Assembly (NCBI GenBank): GCA_963847235.1 | Contig: CAWJYU010000004.1 | Span: 186,001-250,000 of the forward strand | DNA length: 64,000 nt | Direction of reading: 5' to 3' | DNA from: JACDAN01 sp963847235 | Lineage (GTDB): Bacteria; Actinomycetota; Thermoleophilia; Gaiellales; Gaiellaceae | Part shown: positions 34,761-43,641 of the stretch, in pieces | Layout: each line of letters begins with the position of its first letter | How positions within the stretch are numbered: position 1 is the first letter of the stretch | Notes under the pieces: generated by a model | The model's input: the letters and a program-made list of their open reading frames with translations, nothing else | Databases searched by the model: none | Told to the model about the DNA's origin: nothing | Position numbers and translations under genes: made by a program

Positions 34761-36093
34761 GCTCACCTGAGACGCGCTACGCCAAAAGCGGTGGCCTGAA
34801 CATCGCCTACCAGGTCGTCGGCGACGGGCCCGTTCGACCTGCTCTACGTCCCGGGCTGGATCTCGAACATCGAGCTGATGTGGGAGGAACCCTGCGCAGG
34901 CACGCCTGCTGCGAACGGCTCGCCGCCTTCTCCCGCCTCATCCTGTTCGACAAGCGCGGCACCGGACTCTCCGATCCCGTGCCGCTCGACCGGCTGCCGA
35001 CGCTCGAGGAGCGCATGGACGACGTGCGCGCGGTCATGGACGCGGCCGGCGTGCGAGCGTGCCGCGCTCTTCGGCTCGTCCGAGGGCGGGCTCATGAGCG
35101 TCCTCTTCGCCGCGACGTCACCCGGACCGGACGCGGGCGCTCGTCACGACGGCGATCTATGCCAAGCGGCTCTGGAGCTCGGACTATCCGTGGGCGCCGA
35201 CGCCGGAGGCTCGCGCTGCGGAGATCGAGCAGATCGAGCGATCCTGGGGCGGCGAGATGGACATCTCCAGCCTCGCGCCGAGCGCGGACGAGTCCTTCAA
35301 GCGACGGGCGGTCGCGCTACATGCGACGAAGTGCGAGCCCCGGCGCGGCGGTCGCGCTCCTGCGCATGAACTCGCAGATCGACGTGCGCGACGTCCTGCC
35401 GACGATCCGCGTTCCGACGCTCGTCCTCCACCGGATCGGCGACCTCGACGTGAACGTCGAGGAAGGTCGCTGGATCGCGTCGCAGATCCCGGGCGCGAAG
35501 TACGTGGAGCTGCCGGGCGACGAGCACCTGATCTGGGCGGGCGACGTCGACGAGCTCGTCGACGAGGTGGAGGAGTTCCTCACCGGTAGCCGCCCGGTTC
35601 AGGAGGCGGAGCGGGTGCTCGCGACGGTGCTGTTCACGGACATCGTCGGCTCCACGGAGCGAGCGGCCGAGCTCGGCGATCGTCGTTGGCGGGAGCTTCT
35701 CGAGCGAGCATCACGAGCGTCGTGCGCCGCGAGCTCGAACATTTCCGCGGGCGAGGAGGTCGAGACGGCCGGCGACGGCTTCCTCGCCACGTTCGACGGG
35801 CCCGCGCGCGCGATTCGCTGCGCGCCGCGCGATCCGAGACAGCCGTTCACGCGCTCGGCCTCGAGATGACGGGCGGGCGTCCACACCGGCGAGTGCGAGC
35901 TGATCGGGACAAGGTCGCGGGCATCGCCGTGCACACCGGAGCCCGGGTCGCCGACGTGGCCGGAGCCGGGGAGGTCTTCGTCTCGAGCACGGTCAGGATC
36001 TCGTCGCCGGCTCCGGGCTCGAGTTCGAGGATCGCGGCGAGCACGAGCTCAAGGGCGTTCCGGGCGAGTGGCGTCTCTACGCTGTTGGCAGTG
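34757..36093 (+). pseudogene. Tandem hydrolase-cyclase paralogue with many frameshifts
   Basis: Fragments in all three frames reproduce the preceding protein in order: SSPETRYAKSGGLNIAYQVV, FDLLYVPGWISN, LILFDKRGTGLSDPVPLDR, ALFGSSEGGLMSVLFAAT, VLLRMN-like and RVPTLVLHRIGDLDV, ATVLFTDIVGSTERAAEL, AGDGFLATFDGPARAI, AGIAVHTGARVADVAG and GEWRLYAV. I count about 13 frame changes in 1.3 kb, mostly +1 with a few -1. Between breaks the codons are sound and few stops occur. Either a very recently disrupted duplicate or a poorly assembled stretch. Start GTG at 34757 overlaps the upstream stop; the 3' end is approximate. Confidence 0.7.
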
Positions 36094-37240
36094 ACGTCGC
36101 AGGCATTCATCGTCGACGCGGTTCGCAGCCCGATCGGTAGACGGAACGGCGCGCTGTCGTCGATCCGCGGCGACGAGCTCGCCGCGCAGGTGCTGAACGG
36201 TCTCGTCGAGCGCAACTCGGTCGACCCGGGACGAGGTCGAGGACGTCCAGCTCGGCTGCGTCACGCAGGTCGGCGAGCAGGGCTGGAACATCGGCCGGAT
36301 GGTGCCGATGGTCGCCGGCTGGCCGGAGACCGTCTGCGGGACGACGGTCGACCGCCAGTGCGGCTCGTCGATGCAGACGAACTTCAACGCCGCTGCGGCG
36401 ATCTGGGCCGGCCAGCTGGACGTCGTGGTCTCGGCAGGCGTCGAGATGATGTCCCGCGTCCCGATGGGGTCGAACGGCGGCGACCTTTCGGACAAGCTCC
36501 TCGAGCGCTGGCAGATCGTCCCGCAGGGGATCTCCGCAGAAGTGATCGCAGACGAGTGGGGCATCTCCCGCGAGGAGCTGGACGACTACTCGCTGGAGTC
36601 GCACCGGCGGGCGATCGCGGCCATCGACGAGGGGCGGTTCGAGCGAGAGATCATCCCGGTCGAGGTCTCGAACCCCCACGTCGGCGTGCTCGTCGGCGTG
36701 GACGAGACGCCGCGGCGGGACACCTCGGCGGAGAAGCTCGCCGACCTCGCTCCGGCGTTCATCCCGGACGGGAAGGTCACGGCCGGCAACTCGAGCCAGA
36801 TCTGCGACGGGGCGGCCGGCGTGCTGATCGCGTCCGAGGCCGCTGTCGAGCGGCTCGGCCTGGAGCCACGCGCGCGGTTCGTCTCGTTCGGCCTGTCCGG
36901 CGTCGACCCGCACCGGATGCTCCACGGCAATCCCGAGGCCTGCGCGAAGGCGCTCGCGAAGGCGGGCATCACGTGGGACGACGTCTCGGTGGTCGAGGTC
37001 AACGAGGCCTTCGCCTCCGTCGTGCTCCAGTTCCTCCGCGACGCCGGCCTCGAGGACCGGCGCGGCGACGTGAACCCGAACGGCGGCGGCATCTCGCTCG
37101 GCCATCCGCTCGGCGCAACCGGCGCACGGGTGACCGCGACGCTGCTCGGCGAGCTCGAGCGCCGCAACGAGCGCTACGGCGTGGCGAGCATGTGCATCGG
37201 CTTCGGCCAGGCGATCGCCGCGGTCGTCGAGCGCGTCTGA
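36091..37240 (+). pseudogene. Acetyl-CoA acetyltransferase (thiolase), one frameshift
   Basis: Thiolase superfamily enzyme for beta-oxidation or acetoacetyl-CoA formation. Motifs: AFIVDAVRSPIGRRNGAL, nucleophile in TVDRQCGSSMQ, GNSSQICDGAAG, NEAFASV, GGGISLGHPLGATGAR with the catalytic His, and the second Cys in ASMCIGFGQ. After ERNSVDP the frame shifts at about 36228, where one extra G in CCCGGG separates DP from DEVEDVQLGCVTQVGEQG. Length is 3n+1. GTG at 36091 is the start. The EVE-domain gene overlaps its stop. Confidence 0.82.
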
Positions 37241-37632
37241 CCCGTTGGCTGCTCGTCCGCGGCCGTGGCGAGCGGCCGCTCGATCCCGCCATCGGGCCGG
37301 ATCAACTACGGGCGCACTCGTCGTCCAAGCGGCCAACGGTCGAGAAGGGAGACCCCGCGGTGCTCTATGCGGCCGTCTGGCAGGCGCTGTTCGCCGTCGT
37401 TGAGATTGCCGGACCGCCCGAGAACGACCCGAGCCGGACGCGATGGTCGTGGCGCTTCCCGATCCGCCCGCTTGTCGCAATCACGGACCTCCACGATGCG
37501 CCGGCGGTCGAGGAGGCCGGCATCTTTCCGCAGAGCCTCTGGCGCCACTCCCACATCCGACTGACCGAGGAGCAATTCGAGCGGGCGAGGGCGCTGATCG
37601 AGGCGTCAGCGCGGGCCGTCGATGCCAAGTAA
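37237..37632 (+). CDS. EVE/PUA-like domain protein ending inside a repeat
   Basis: A protein of about 131 residues. The part VEKGDPAVLYAAVWQALFAVVEIAG with WSWRFPIRP and the final LTEEQFERARALIEA fits the EVE domain, a PUA-like fold that reads modified bases or RNA in characterised members. The likely N-terminus TRWLLVRGRGERPLDPAIG has no ATG or GTG; CTG at 37237, overlapping the thiolase stop, is the best candidate. The last codons, GCC AAG TAA, lie within the palindromic element at 37626, which therefore supplies the stop codon. Confidence 0.65.
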   Translation: MTRWLLVRGRGERPLDPAIGPDQLRAHSSSKRPTVEKGDPAVLYAAVWQALFAVVEIAGPPENDPSRTRWSWRFPIRPLVAITDLHDAPAVEEAGIFPQSLWRHSHIRLTEEQFERARALIEASARAVDAK

Positions 37633-37701
37633 CACAGTGTTACAAGACTCCGGAGGCCGCCTGGTGAGCGCATTCCCGGGCTAGTAACAGAGTGTTACTA
37701 G
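37626..37701. repeat. 76-bp paired-palindrome element, copy 2
   Basis: Same layout as the element at 27989. The first hairpin (37626-37646) has arms GTAACA and TGTTAC around CAG, flanked by CAAG. The second (37681-37701) has arms CTAGTAACA and TGTTACTAG around GAG. The 34-base middle differs in sequence from copy 1, yet total length is identical. Its first bases include the TAA stop of the EVE-domain gene. Confidence 0.8.
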
Positions 37702-37727
37702 CTCCAACGGCGCGGAAGCCGGCGGCT

Positions 37728-37751
37728 GAGCCCCCGGCCGCAGGGGGGCTC
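37728..37751 (-). terminator. GC hairpin after small minus-strand ORF
   Basis: GAGCCCCC (37728-37735) pairs with GGGGGGCTC (37743-37751). On the minus strand it follows the stop of the 38-codon ORF at 37756. There is no T-tract, so termination is only probable. Confidence 0.35.
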
Positions 37752-37755
37752 GACG

Positions 37756-37872
37756 CTACGCCGGCAGTAGGACCGGACGCTCGCCGCGGACGAGCTGCGC
37801 CGCCGCACCCGCGAGGGCGAGGATGACGAGACCCGCCAGCGCCAGTCCCAAGATCAACTTTCTGCGCCTCAT
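37756..37872 (-). CDS. 38-residue single-pass membrane peptide
   Basis: A short ORF: basic start MRRRKLI, one hydrophobic helix (LGLALAGLVILALAGAAA) and a charged tail ending in LLPA. AGGGA lies four bases upstream of the ATG, a reasonable ribosome-binding site. A GC hairpin follows its stop. No family is recognised and the peptide is near the limit of detection, but the signal (SD, basic-then-hydrophobic order) is better than chance for such a short frame. Confidence 0.4.
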   Translation of the reverse strand: MRRRKLILGLALAGLVILALAGAAAQLVRGERPVLLPA

Positions 37873-37911
37873 TCGTCCCTAGACGCGCGGCGGATCGGTC
37901 CTCTTCCCTGA

Positions 37912-37965
37912 GGGGCTCCAGCACGATGAGCCTTGTGCCGCGAAGCGTCATCATGCTGAAGCCCC
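37912..37965. promoter_or_regulatory. Large hairpin before hydroxyacyl-CoA dehydrogenase gene
   Basis: Imperfect arms of about 21 bases (37912-37933 and 37944-37965; both begin or end with GGGGCT/AGCCCC blocks and share CAGCA and GATGA) enclose a 10-base loop. It directly precedes a -10-like TAGAGT at 37966-37971, nine bases from the ATG at 37981. It could terminate upstream transcription or bind a regulator. Confidence 0.4.
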
Positions 37966-37980
37966 TAGAGTCCCCCGCCG

Positions 37981-38829
37981 ATGGAGATTCGTCGGGTCGG
38001 AGTCGTCGGTCTCGGGACCATGGGCGCCGGGATCGCCCAGGTCGCGCTGCAGGCCGGCAACGAGGTCGTCGGCCGCGAGGTCACCGCCGAGCTCGGCGAG
38101 CAGGCCCGCTCGAAAATCGACCACTTCCTGACGAGGGCGGTGGAGAAGGGCCGCATGGAGCCGGCCGACAAGGACGCGGCCATGGGGCGGCTCGCGACGA
38201 CGACCGAGGTCGGGGACCTCGCTGACGCGGACCTCGTGATCGAGGCGATCGTCGAGGAGCTCGAGCCGAAGCGCGAGCTGTTCGCCGAGCTCGACCGGAT
38301 CACCCGGCCGGAGGCGATCCTCGCCACGAACACCTCGGCGCTCTCCGTCTCGCAGATCGCGGAGGCGACAGAGCGGCCCGAGCGCGTGATCGGGATGCAC
38401 TTCTTCAACCCCGCGCCGCTCCTGCCGCTTGTCGAGGTCGTGCGGGCCGAGCGCAGCTCCGACGAGGCGGTCGACGCCGCCTACGCCTGGGCCGAGGGTG
38501 CCGGGAAGCAGCCGGTTCGCTGTAACGACACTCCGGGGTTCATCGTCAACCGGATCCTCATCCCGCTCCTCAACGACTGCGTCCGTGTGCTGGACGAGGC
38601 GGGCGTGACGCCCGAGGATCTCGACAGGGCGATGACGAACGGCGCCGGCTGGCCCATGGGACCGTGCGAGCTCGTGGATCTCGTCGGCATCGACATCCAC
38701 AACCATGCGTCCGACGCGCTGCACGCTGCGCTCGGCGAGGACCGGATGGCGCCGCCGGAGCGGCTCCTCCAGATGCAGCGGGAGGGCAAGCTCGGCCGCA
38801 AGAGCGGCGAAGGGTTCTTCAGGTACTGA
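37981..38829 (+). CDS. 3-hydroxyacyl-CoA dehydrogenase (3-hydroxybutyryl-CoA type)
   Basis: Oxidises (S)-3-hydroxyacyl-CoA to the 3-keto form in fatty acid or butanoate metabolism. The 282-residue monofunctional enzyme has the NAD motif VGVVGLGTMGAGIAQVA, NTSALSVSQIAEAT, the catalytic His in GMHFFNPAPLLPLVEVV, and NDTPGFIVNRIL leading into the helical C-terminal domain. Single-domain length fits Hbd/PaaH/FadB2 proteins. A thiolase acting on the product is encoded 0.7 kb upstream. The last bases overlap the converging antiporter gene. Confidence 0.9.
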   Translation: MEIRRVGVVGLGTMGAGIAQVALQAGNEVVGREVTAELGEQARSKIDHFLTRAVEKGRMEPADKDAAMGRLATTTEVGDLADADLVIEAIVEELEPKRELFAELDRITRPEAILATNTSALSVSQIAEATERPERVIGMHFFNPAPLLPLVEVVRAERSSDEAVDAAYAWAEGAGKQPVRCNDTPGFIVNRILIPLLNDCVRVLDEAGVTPEDLDRAMTNGAGWPMGPCELVDLVGIDIHNHASDALHAALGEDRMAPPERLLQMQREGKLGRKSGEGFFRY

Positions 38830-40024
38830 CGACGGTTCGCATCGGGATTCCCAGCCGGCGCGCGACCCATGGAATGGTCGAGCCCTGGACGAGGACCGAG
38901 AAGGCGACGACGACGAAGACGATGTCGTAGACGCGCTCCGCGTCGTCGACTGCTGCGACCAGCGCGAACGCGGCCAGCAGGATCGGGACCGCGCCGCGTA
39001 ACCCGCTCCAGACGACGAAGAGCCGCTCGTTCTGCCGCATCCTCACGGGGACGAGCAGCGGATAGACGGCGAGCGGACGGGCGATCAGCGCCAGGATCAC
39101 CGCCAGCGCGAGGCCCTCGAGCAGGTGGGTGCTCGTGAGGAGGTTCGTGAGGTCCATCGTCAGGCCGAGCGCCGCGAACACCACGACCTCGGCGAGGCTG
39201 GCGAGCGACGTGTGGAACCGCTCGATCTCGTCGCGGAGCGGGACGTCCGCGTCGCCCAGGAGCACGCCGGCGACGAAGACGGCGAGGAAGCCCGAGCCGT
39301 GCGCCGTCGCAGCGAGGCCGTAGATGACTCCCGCGGCGGCGAGCGAGCGGAGCGGGTAGAGGCCCGGGTTCGGTAGCGGAATCCGCAGGAGCGGCAGCAG
39401 CGCGGCGGTGCCGAGCAGGCCGACGACCAGTCCCACCGCCATCTCGAGGGTGAACTCCTCGACGACCACCCAGAACGTCGCGCCGTCCTGCGTCGCGAGC
39501 TCGATCATCCCGATCATCAGCGCGATCCCGACCGGGTCGTTCACGCCGGACTCGCCCTCGAGGATCGTCCCGGCGCGACCGCGGATCTCCTTGTTCCCGA
39601 GCACCGAGAACATCACGGCGGGATCGGTGGGCGCCAGCGCTGCGCCGAGGATCCCGGCGATCGTCCACGAGAAGTCGAAGAGGTAGTGCGCGGCGACCGC
39701 GATGATCCCGGCCGTCGCGAAGGTCCCGAGGATCCCCAGCGAGAAGATCGGCACCGCGGCAACCCGGAAACGGCGCCAGCCGACGAGCGTGCCGCCGTTG
39801 AAGAGGATCACGATCAGCGCGACGACGCCGATCCGCTCGACCTCGAGGATCGTGACGCGCTCCGCAAGCGACGGAAAGATGTCGGAGGCCACTGCGGCGA
39901 GCAGCAGGAAGATCACCGGCTCGGGAATCGGGATGCGCTCGCCGAGCTTGATCAGGAGCAGCGCGAGCAGGAGCCCGCCCGAGACGACGAGCACCATCGC
40001 GCCGAAGACGTTGAGCTCGTCCAC
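38819..40024 (-). CDS. CPA1-family cation/proton antiporter (NhaP2/CvrA-like)
   Basis: A 401-residue membrane protein with about 12 helices. The transport-site segment GAALAPTDPAVMFSVL and the following ESGVNDPVGIALMIG, which contains the conserved ND pair, are typical of the NhaP/NhaP2 branch. WSGLRGAVPILLAAFAL near the C-terminus is also family-typical. It exchanges Na+ or K+ for protons. The cytoplasmic TrkA-C tail found in longer NhaP2 proteins is absent. It ends by an 11-base overlap with the hydroxyacyl-CoA dehydrogenase gene. Confidence 0.87.
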   Translation of the reverse strand: MDELNVFGAMVLVVSGGLLLALLLIKLGERIPIPEPVIFLLLAAVASDIFPSLAERVTILEVERIGVVALIVILFNGGTLVGWRRFRVAAVPIFSLGILGTFATAGIIAVAAHYLFDFSWTIAGILGAALAPTDPAVMFSVLGNKEIRGRAGTILEGESGVNDPVGIALMIGMIELATQDGATFWVVVEEFTLEMAVGLVVGLLGTAALLPLLRIPLPNPGLYPLRSLAAAGVIYGLAATAHGSGFLAVFVAGVLLGDADVPLRDEIERFHTSLASLAEVVVFAALGLTMDLTNLLTSTHLLEGLALAVILALIARPLAVYPLLVPVRMRQNERLFVVWSGLRGAVPILLAAFALVAAVDDAERVYDIVFVVVAFSVLVQGSTIPWVARRLGIPMRTVVST

Positions 40025-40122
40025 GAAACGAGCCTAAATGCGGGCCTAGATGCGGGCCGCGATAACGGTTTCCTTACAGATCGCTAAGCCGGGTCACACT
40101 CCGGATGGCGATACTTGTGCCC

Positions 40123-40635
40123 ATGCGTCCTGCGCGCCTGATCCTGCTCGCGGCCACGGCCGTGCTCTCGCTCGCGCTCACCGCGTTGGCTTCGGCGCAG
40201 CGCCCGGGCCCGGTCGAGGACGGAACGCTGTCGGTCCGTGACGGCCGCGCGACGATCGAGCTCCGGATGAAGGGCGGCGTCATCGGCCGGTTCGCCCGCG
40301 GGAAGCTCACGGTCACCGAAGCGCCTGTCGGGACGAGCACGATCGTCGTTCGGGGCGCCAACACGACGACGTTCTTGAACCAGCGCACGACCGTCTACCG
40401 GGGCAGGAACATCAGGTTCCGGATCGCGGACGACCGCAAGTTCGTCGTCAAGATCAACGCCTCGAAGATCAATTTCTCGGCGGTCGGGCGCGGCGACGGC
40501 TGGCTCGACGGGTGGGGAGATCCCGCCGCGGGGGTCTACTTCGACGGCTCGTTCTCCCTCAACGGCAGCGCGTACCGGTCGATCCCGGACGGGCGCAGCC
40601 CGGTCCAGCTCGAGGCGCTGCCGACCGGCGGCTGA
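40123..40635 (+). CDS. Secreted protein of unknown function
   Basis: A 170-residue protein with a clear signal peptide (MRPARLILLAATAVLSLALTALASAQ). The mature part is beta-rich (GTLSVRDGRATIELRMKGG, ITV-like strands and a Gly/Asp-rich end). No domain is recognised. A GATACT hexamer at 40110-40115 lies seven bases upstream of the ATG at 40123, so a leaderless start there is preferred over the in-frame ATG at 40105, which would put the -10 inside the gene. It precedes a two-component pair. Confidence 0.65.
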   Translation: MRPARLILLAATAVLSLALTALASAQRPGPVEDGTLSVRDGRATIELRMKGGVIGRFARGKLTVTEAPVGTSTIVVRGANTTTFLNQRTTVYRGRNIRFRIADDRKFVVKINASKINFSAVGRGDGWLDGWGDPAAGVYFDGSFSLNGSAYRSIPDGRSPVQLEALPTGG

Positions 40636-40653
40636 GCCGCGAGGTCTATCCTG

Positions 40654-41382
40654 ATGAGCGCGATGGCATCGTCCGACGCGCAAACGGTCCTGGTGGTGGA
40701 AGACGAGGCGTCGATCGCCTCGTTCGTGGCGATGTATCTGCGCAACGCCGGGTACGACGTCAAGGTCGCCCCGAACGGGCGTGACGCGCTCACGCTGGCC
40801 GACTCCCAATCGCCCGCGCTCGTCGTCCTCGACCTGATGCTGCCGGACATCGACGGCATCGAGGTCTGCCGGCGGCTGCGACATACCTCCGACGTGCCGA
40901 TCCTGATGCTGACCGCGCGTGACGAGGACGTCGACAAGATCGTCGGGCTCGAGGTCGGCGCCGACGACTACCTGACGAAGCCGTTCAACCCTCGCGAGCT
41001 CGTGGCACGCGTCAAGTCGATCCTCCGCCGCTCGACACCGGAGCGGAAGCAGGCGCAGACGACACAGATCCGGCACGGGCAGCTTCTCGTCGACTCGGGC
41101 CGGCGTGAGGTGCAGGTCGACGGAAACGACGTCCAGCTTGCGCCCAAGGAGTTCGACCTCCTCTGGGAGCTGCTCGACCACAACGGACTCGTGCTGACGC
41201 GCGACCAGCTGCTGGAGCGGGTCTGGGGCTACACGTTCGCCGGAGACACGCGGACTGTCGACGTCCACATCCGGCAGCTCCGGCGCAAGCTCGGAGACGC
41301 ATCCCCGATCGTCACCGTCTGGGGCGTCGGGTACAAGGCGGCGCCCGCGAAGGACGCCTCCAAGGACACGGTCACCGCCTGA
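40654..41382 (+). CDS. OmpR-family response regulator
   Basis: A 242-residue regulator. The receiver domain has the acidic pair in LVVEDEAS, the phosphoacceptor in VVLDLMLPD, and the Lys in YLTKPFNP. The winged-helix DNA-binding domain has LAPKEFDLLWELLDHNGLV and the recognition region RTVDVHIRQLRRKLGD. A second ATG at 40663 is possible. It is followed by a histidine kinase after 11 bases and the two surely form a pair. Confidence 0.92.
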   Translation: MSAMASSDAQTVLVVEDEASIASFVAMYLRNAGYDVKVAPNGRDALTLADSQSPALVVLDLMLPDIDGIEVCRRLRHTSDVPILMLTARDEDVDKIVGLEVGADDYLTKPFNPRELVARVKSILRRSTPERKQAQTTQIRHGQLLVDSGRREVQVDGNDVQLAPKEFDLLWELLDHNGLVLTRDQLLERVWGYTFAGDTRTVDVHIRQLRRKLGDASPIVTVWGVGYKAAPAKDASKDTVTA

Positions 41383-41393
41383 CCGAATAGGTC

Positions 41394-42782
41394 ATGGCCA
41401 TGTTCCGGTCGCTGCGCTTCCGCCTCCCGGCGTTCTTCCTGGCTGGCGCTGTGCTGGCCGGCCTGATCTCGACGCTGATCGCCCTCGGGCTCTTCCAGGA
41501 CTACACCGAAGATCGCCTCGTCGCGGAGCTTCGCCGAGAGGCTCGCGGGCTCTCGAGCCTCTACGCCCAGCAGGCGATCCGAGCCGCCGACCAGGATCGT
41601 CCGTACTTCGTCGAGCCGGAGCGGCTGGAGCAGGCGAGCGGCAGCAAGCTGTTCTACACCGGCCTTCGCATTCAGTTCCGCGGGACGACCGGCCTCACGG
41701 AAGTGCCTCCCGGCGAGGTCGACTGGAAGGACGGCCGCGCTCACGTCTTCGAGTTCACGCCGCCTGGTGCGAGACGCGAGTATCTCGCCGTCGCGCATCC
41801 GGTCCGGATCGACGGCAAGGTCTACGGCGCGCTGATCGCCGCGAAGCCGAAGGCGGAGCTCCGTGAGCGCTGGACAACCCTGATCGAGCGGCTCACGCTT
41901 GCGGGAATCTTCGGAATCGTCGTCGCCGGAGCACTGGCCTGGTACCTGTCCCGCCGCATCACGGAGCCCGTCCAGGCACTGTCGCGGGCGGCCGACAACA
42001 TCGCGGGCGGCCTGTACGAGGTTCCCGAGATCAACGCGAGCGGCGAGATCGGCCAGCTGGCCGAGCGCTTCCGGGAGATGGCCGCGAGACTCCAGGAGGC
42101 GGAGGAGCTCGAGCGCAACTTCCTGATGACGGTCTCGCACGAGCTGCGCACGCCGCTGACGGCGATCCGCGGCCATGTCGAGGCACTCCGCGAGGGCGTG
42201 GCACCGGACGAGGAGACGCGGCAGGAGTCTCTCGACGTGATCGCCCACGAGGCGATTCGCCTGGAGCGACTGGTCGGCGACGTGCTCGACCTCGCCAAGC
42301 TCGACACGCGCCGGTTCACGCTGCGGCGCGAGGAGGTCGACATGGGCCACCTGCTCGAGCGCGCGTACAACACGTTCGCCGAGGAGGCGCGGCGGCGCGA
42401 CATCGACTACCGCCAGGACATCTCCGCCAGGCCGGTGATCGTGGCCGACGGCGACCGGGTGCTCCAGATCATCTCGAACCTGCTCTCGAACGCCTTCCGG
42501 TGGACGCCCGACGGGGGCCGGGTCGACCTGCAGCTCGGTGCGGAGAACGGCACGGTGTCGGTCGCAGTCGAAGACACCGGGCCCGGGATCAAGCCGGAGG
42601 AGCAGGAGCGGATCTTCCGGCCGTTCTGGACGCGGGACGGCTCTGGCACCGGCCTCGGCCTGGCGATCGCGCGGGAGCTCGCGGTGGCCCACGGCGGCCG
42701 GATCCGCCTGAAGTCGTCTCCGGGGGAAGGGGCGCGATTCGAGCTCGTGCTCCCGCTGTCGCCGGGGGATGGCGGCGACTGA
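41394..42782 (+). CDS. Sensor histidine kinase, partner of the OmpR-type regulator
   Basis: A 462-residue kinase with N-terminal helix (residues 12-34), an extracytoplasmic domain of about 130 residues, a second helix near 165-185, HAMP linker (RRITEPVQALSRAADNIAGG), HisKA with SHELRTPLTAIRGH (about residue 248), and HATPase motifs NLLSNAFRWTPDGG, EDTGPGI and GTGLGLAIAREL. The stimulus is unknown. Its 3' end overlaps the UbiA-family gene by 14 bases. Confidence 0.92.
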   Translation: MAMFRSLRFRLPAFFLAGAVLAGLISTLIALGLFQDYTEDRLVAELRREARGLSSLYAQQAIRAADQDRPYFVEPERLEQASGSKLFYTGLRIQFRGTTGLTEVPPGEVDWKDGRAHVFEFTPPGARREYLAVAHPVRIDGKVYGALIAAKPKAELRERWTTLIERLTLAGIFGIVVAGALAWYLSRRITEPVQALSRAADNIAGGLYEVPEINASGEIGQLAERFREMAARLQEAEELERNFLMTVSHELRTPLTAIRGHVEALREGVAPDEETRQESLDVIAHEAIRLERLVGDVLDLAKLDTRRFTLRREEVDMGHLLERAYNTFAEEARRRDIDYRQDISARPVIVADGDRVLQIISNLLSNAFRWTPDGGRVDLQLGAENGTVSVAVEDTGPGIKPEEQERIFRPFWTRDGSGTGLGLAIARELAVAHGGRIRLKSSPGEGARFELVLPLSPGDGGD

Positions 42783-43641
42783 GCGCGCCGCCCAGGGCGG
42801 CTTGCTCGCGGCGATGCGGCCGCGGCAGTGGACGAAGAACCTCCTGCTCTACGCCGGCATCGTCTTCGCCGCGGAGCTGGACGACCCCGAGCGGTGGGTG
42901 CAGGCGACCGCGGCCTTCGTCGCCTACTGCCTGGCATCGAGCGCGGCGTACATCTACAACGACGTCCGGGACGCAGAACAGGACCGGCTCCACCCGCTCA
43001 AGCGCCATCGCCCGATCGCGAGTGGGAGGCTTCGCCCCGAGCGCGCGCTGAACGTCGCGGGAATCCTCGCGACGCTCGCGTTCGCGGTCGTGGCGCCGCT
43101 CGGCTGGGGCTCGTTGGCGTACATGGCCGGCTTCGTCGGGCTCCAGTTTGCGTACAGCCTGGGCCTGAAGAACCTCCCGCTGATCGACGTGATGGCGATC
43201 TCGGGGCTGTTCGTCATTCGGGCGGCCGCAGGCGCGGAGGCAGTGGACGTGCGGATCTCGCCCTGGCTGATCGTGTGCACCGCGCTGCTCGCGCTCTTCC
43301 TGGCGCTGGCGAAGCGCCGCGGCGAGCTGGCGACGACGGGTGTCGAGGCGGGACGTCCCGTGCTCTCCGGCTACTCGCTGGAGCTCGTCGACCAGCTCGT
43401 GACCATCGTCGCCGCCTGCACGATCGTCGCCTACTCGCTGTACACCTTCGAGGCGCGCGAGGGCAGCGCGATGATGGCGACGATCCCGTTCGTCGTCTAC
43501 GGGCTCTTCCGGTACATCCAGCTGATGCACCGTGAGGACCTCGGGGAGGAGCCCGAGAACGTGCTGCTGACGGACGTGCCGATCCTGGCGACGATCGCCG
43601 CGTGGGCGGTCACTTCGGCGGCGATCCTGGCGCTGGTCTAG
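42769..43641 (+). CDS. Decaprenyl-phosphate phosphoribosyltransferase-like UbiA enzyme
   Basis: A 290-residue UbiA-superfamily membrane prenyltransferase of about nine helices. The first Asp-rich motif reads NDVRDAEQDRLHPLKRHRP and the segment ISGLFVIRAAAGAEAVDV carries the second conserved region. The RPRQWTKNLLLYAG start is characteristic of decaprenyl-phosphate 5-phosphoribosyltransferase (Rv3806c type), which makes the precursor of decaprenyl-phosphoarabinose. Whether this organism makes arabinan is not known from the window. Other UbiA functions remain possible. Confidence 0.8.
   Translation: MAATERAAQGGLLAAMRPRQWTKNLLLYAGIVFAAELDDPERWVQATAAFVAYCLASSAAYIYNDVRDAEQDRLHPLKRHRPIASGRLRPERALNVAGILATLAFAVVAPLGWGSLAYMAGFVGLQFAYSLGLKNLPLIDVMAISGLFVIRAAAGAEAVDVRISPWLIVCTALLALFLALAKRRGELATTGVEAGRPVLSGYSLELVDQLVTIVAACTIVAYSLYTFEAREGSAMMATIPFVVYGLFRYIQLMHREDLGEEPENVLLTDVPILATIAAWAVTSAAILALV

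Noticed and set aside
34757..36093. Programmed frameshifting in the second cyclase copy
   Set aside because: There are about 13 changes in both directions without slippery heptamers or a common pattern; programmed frameshifting would be rare and specific.
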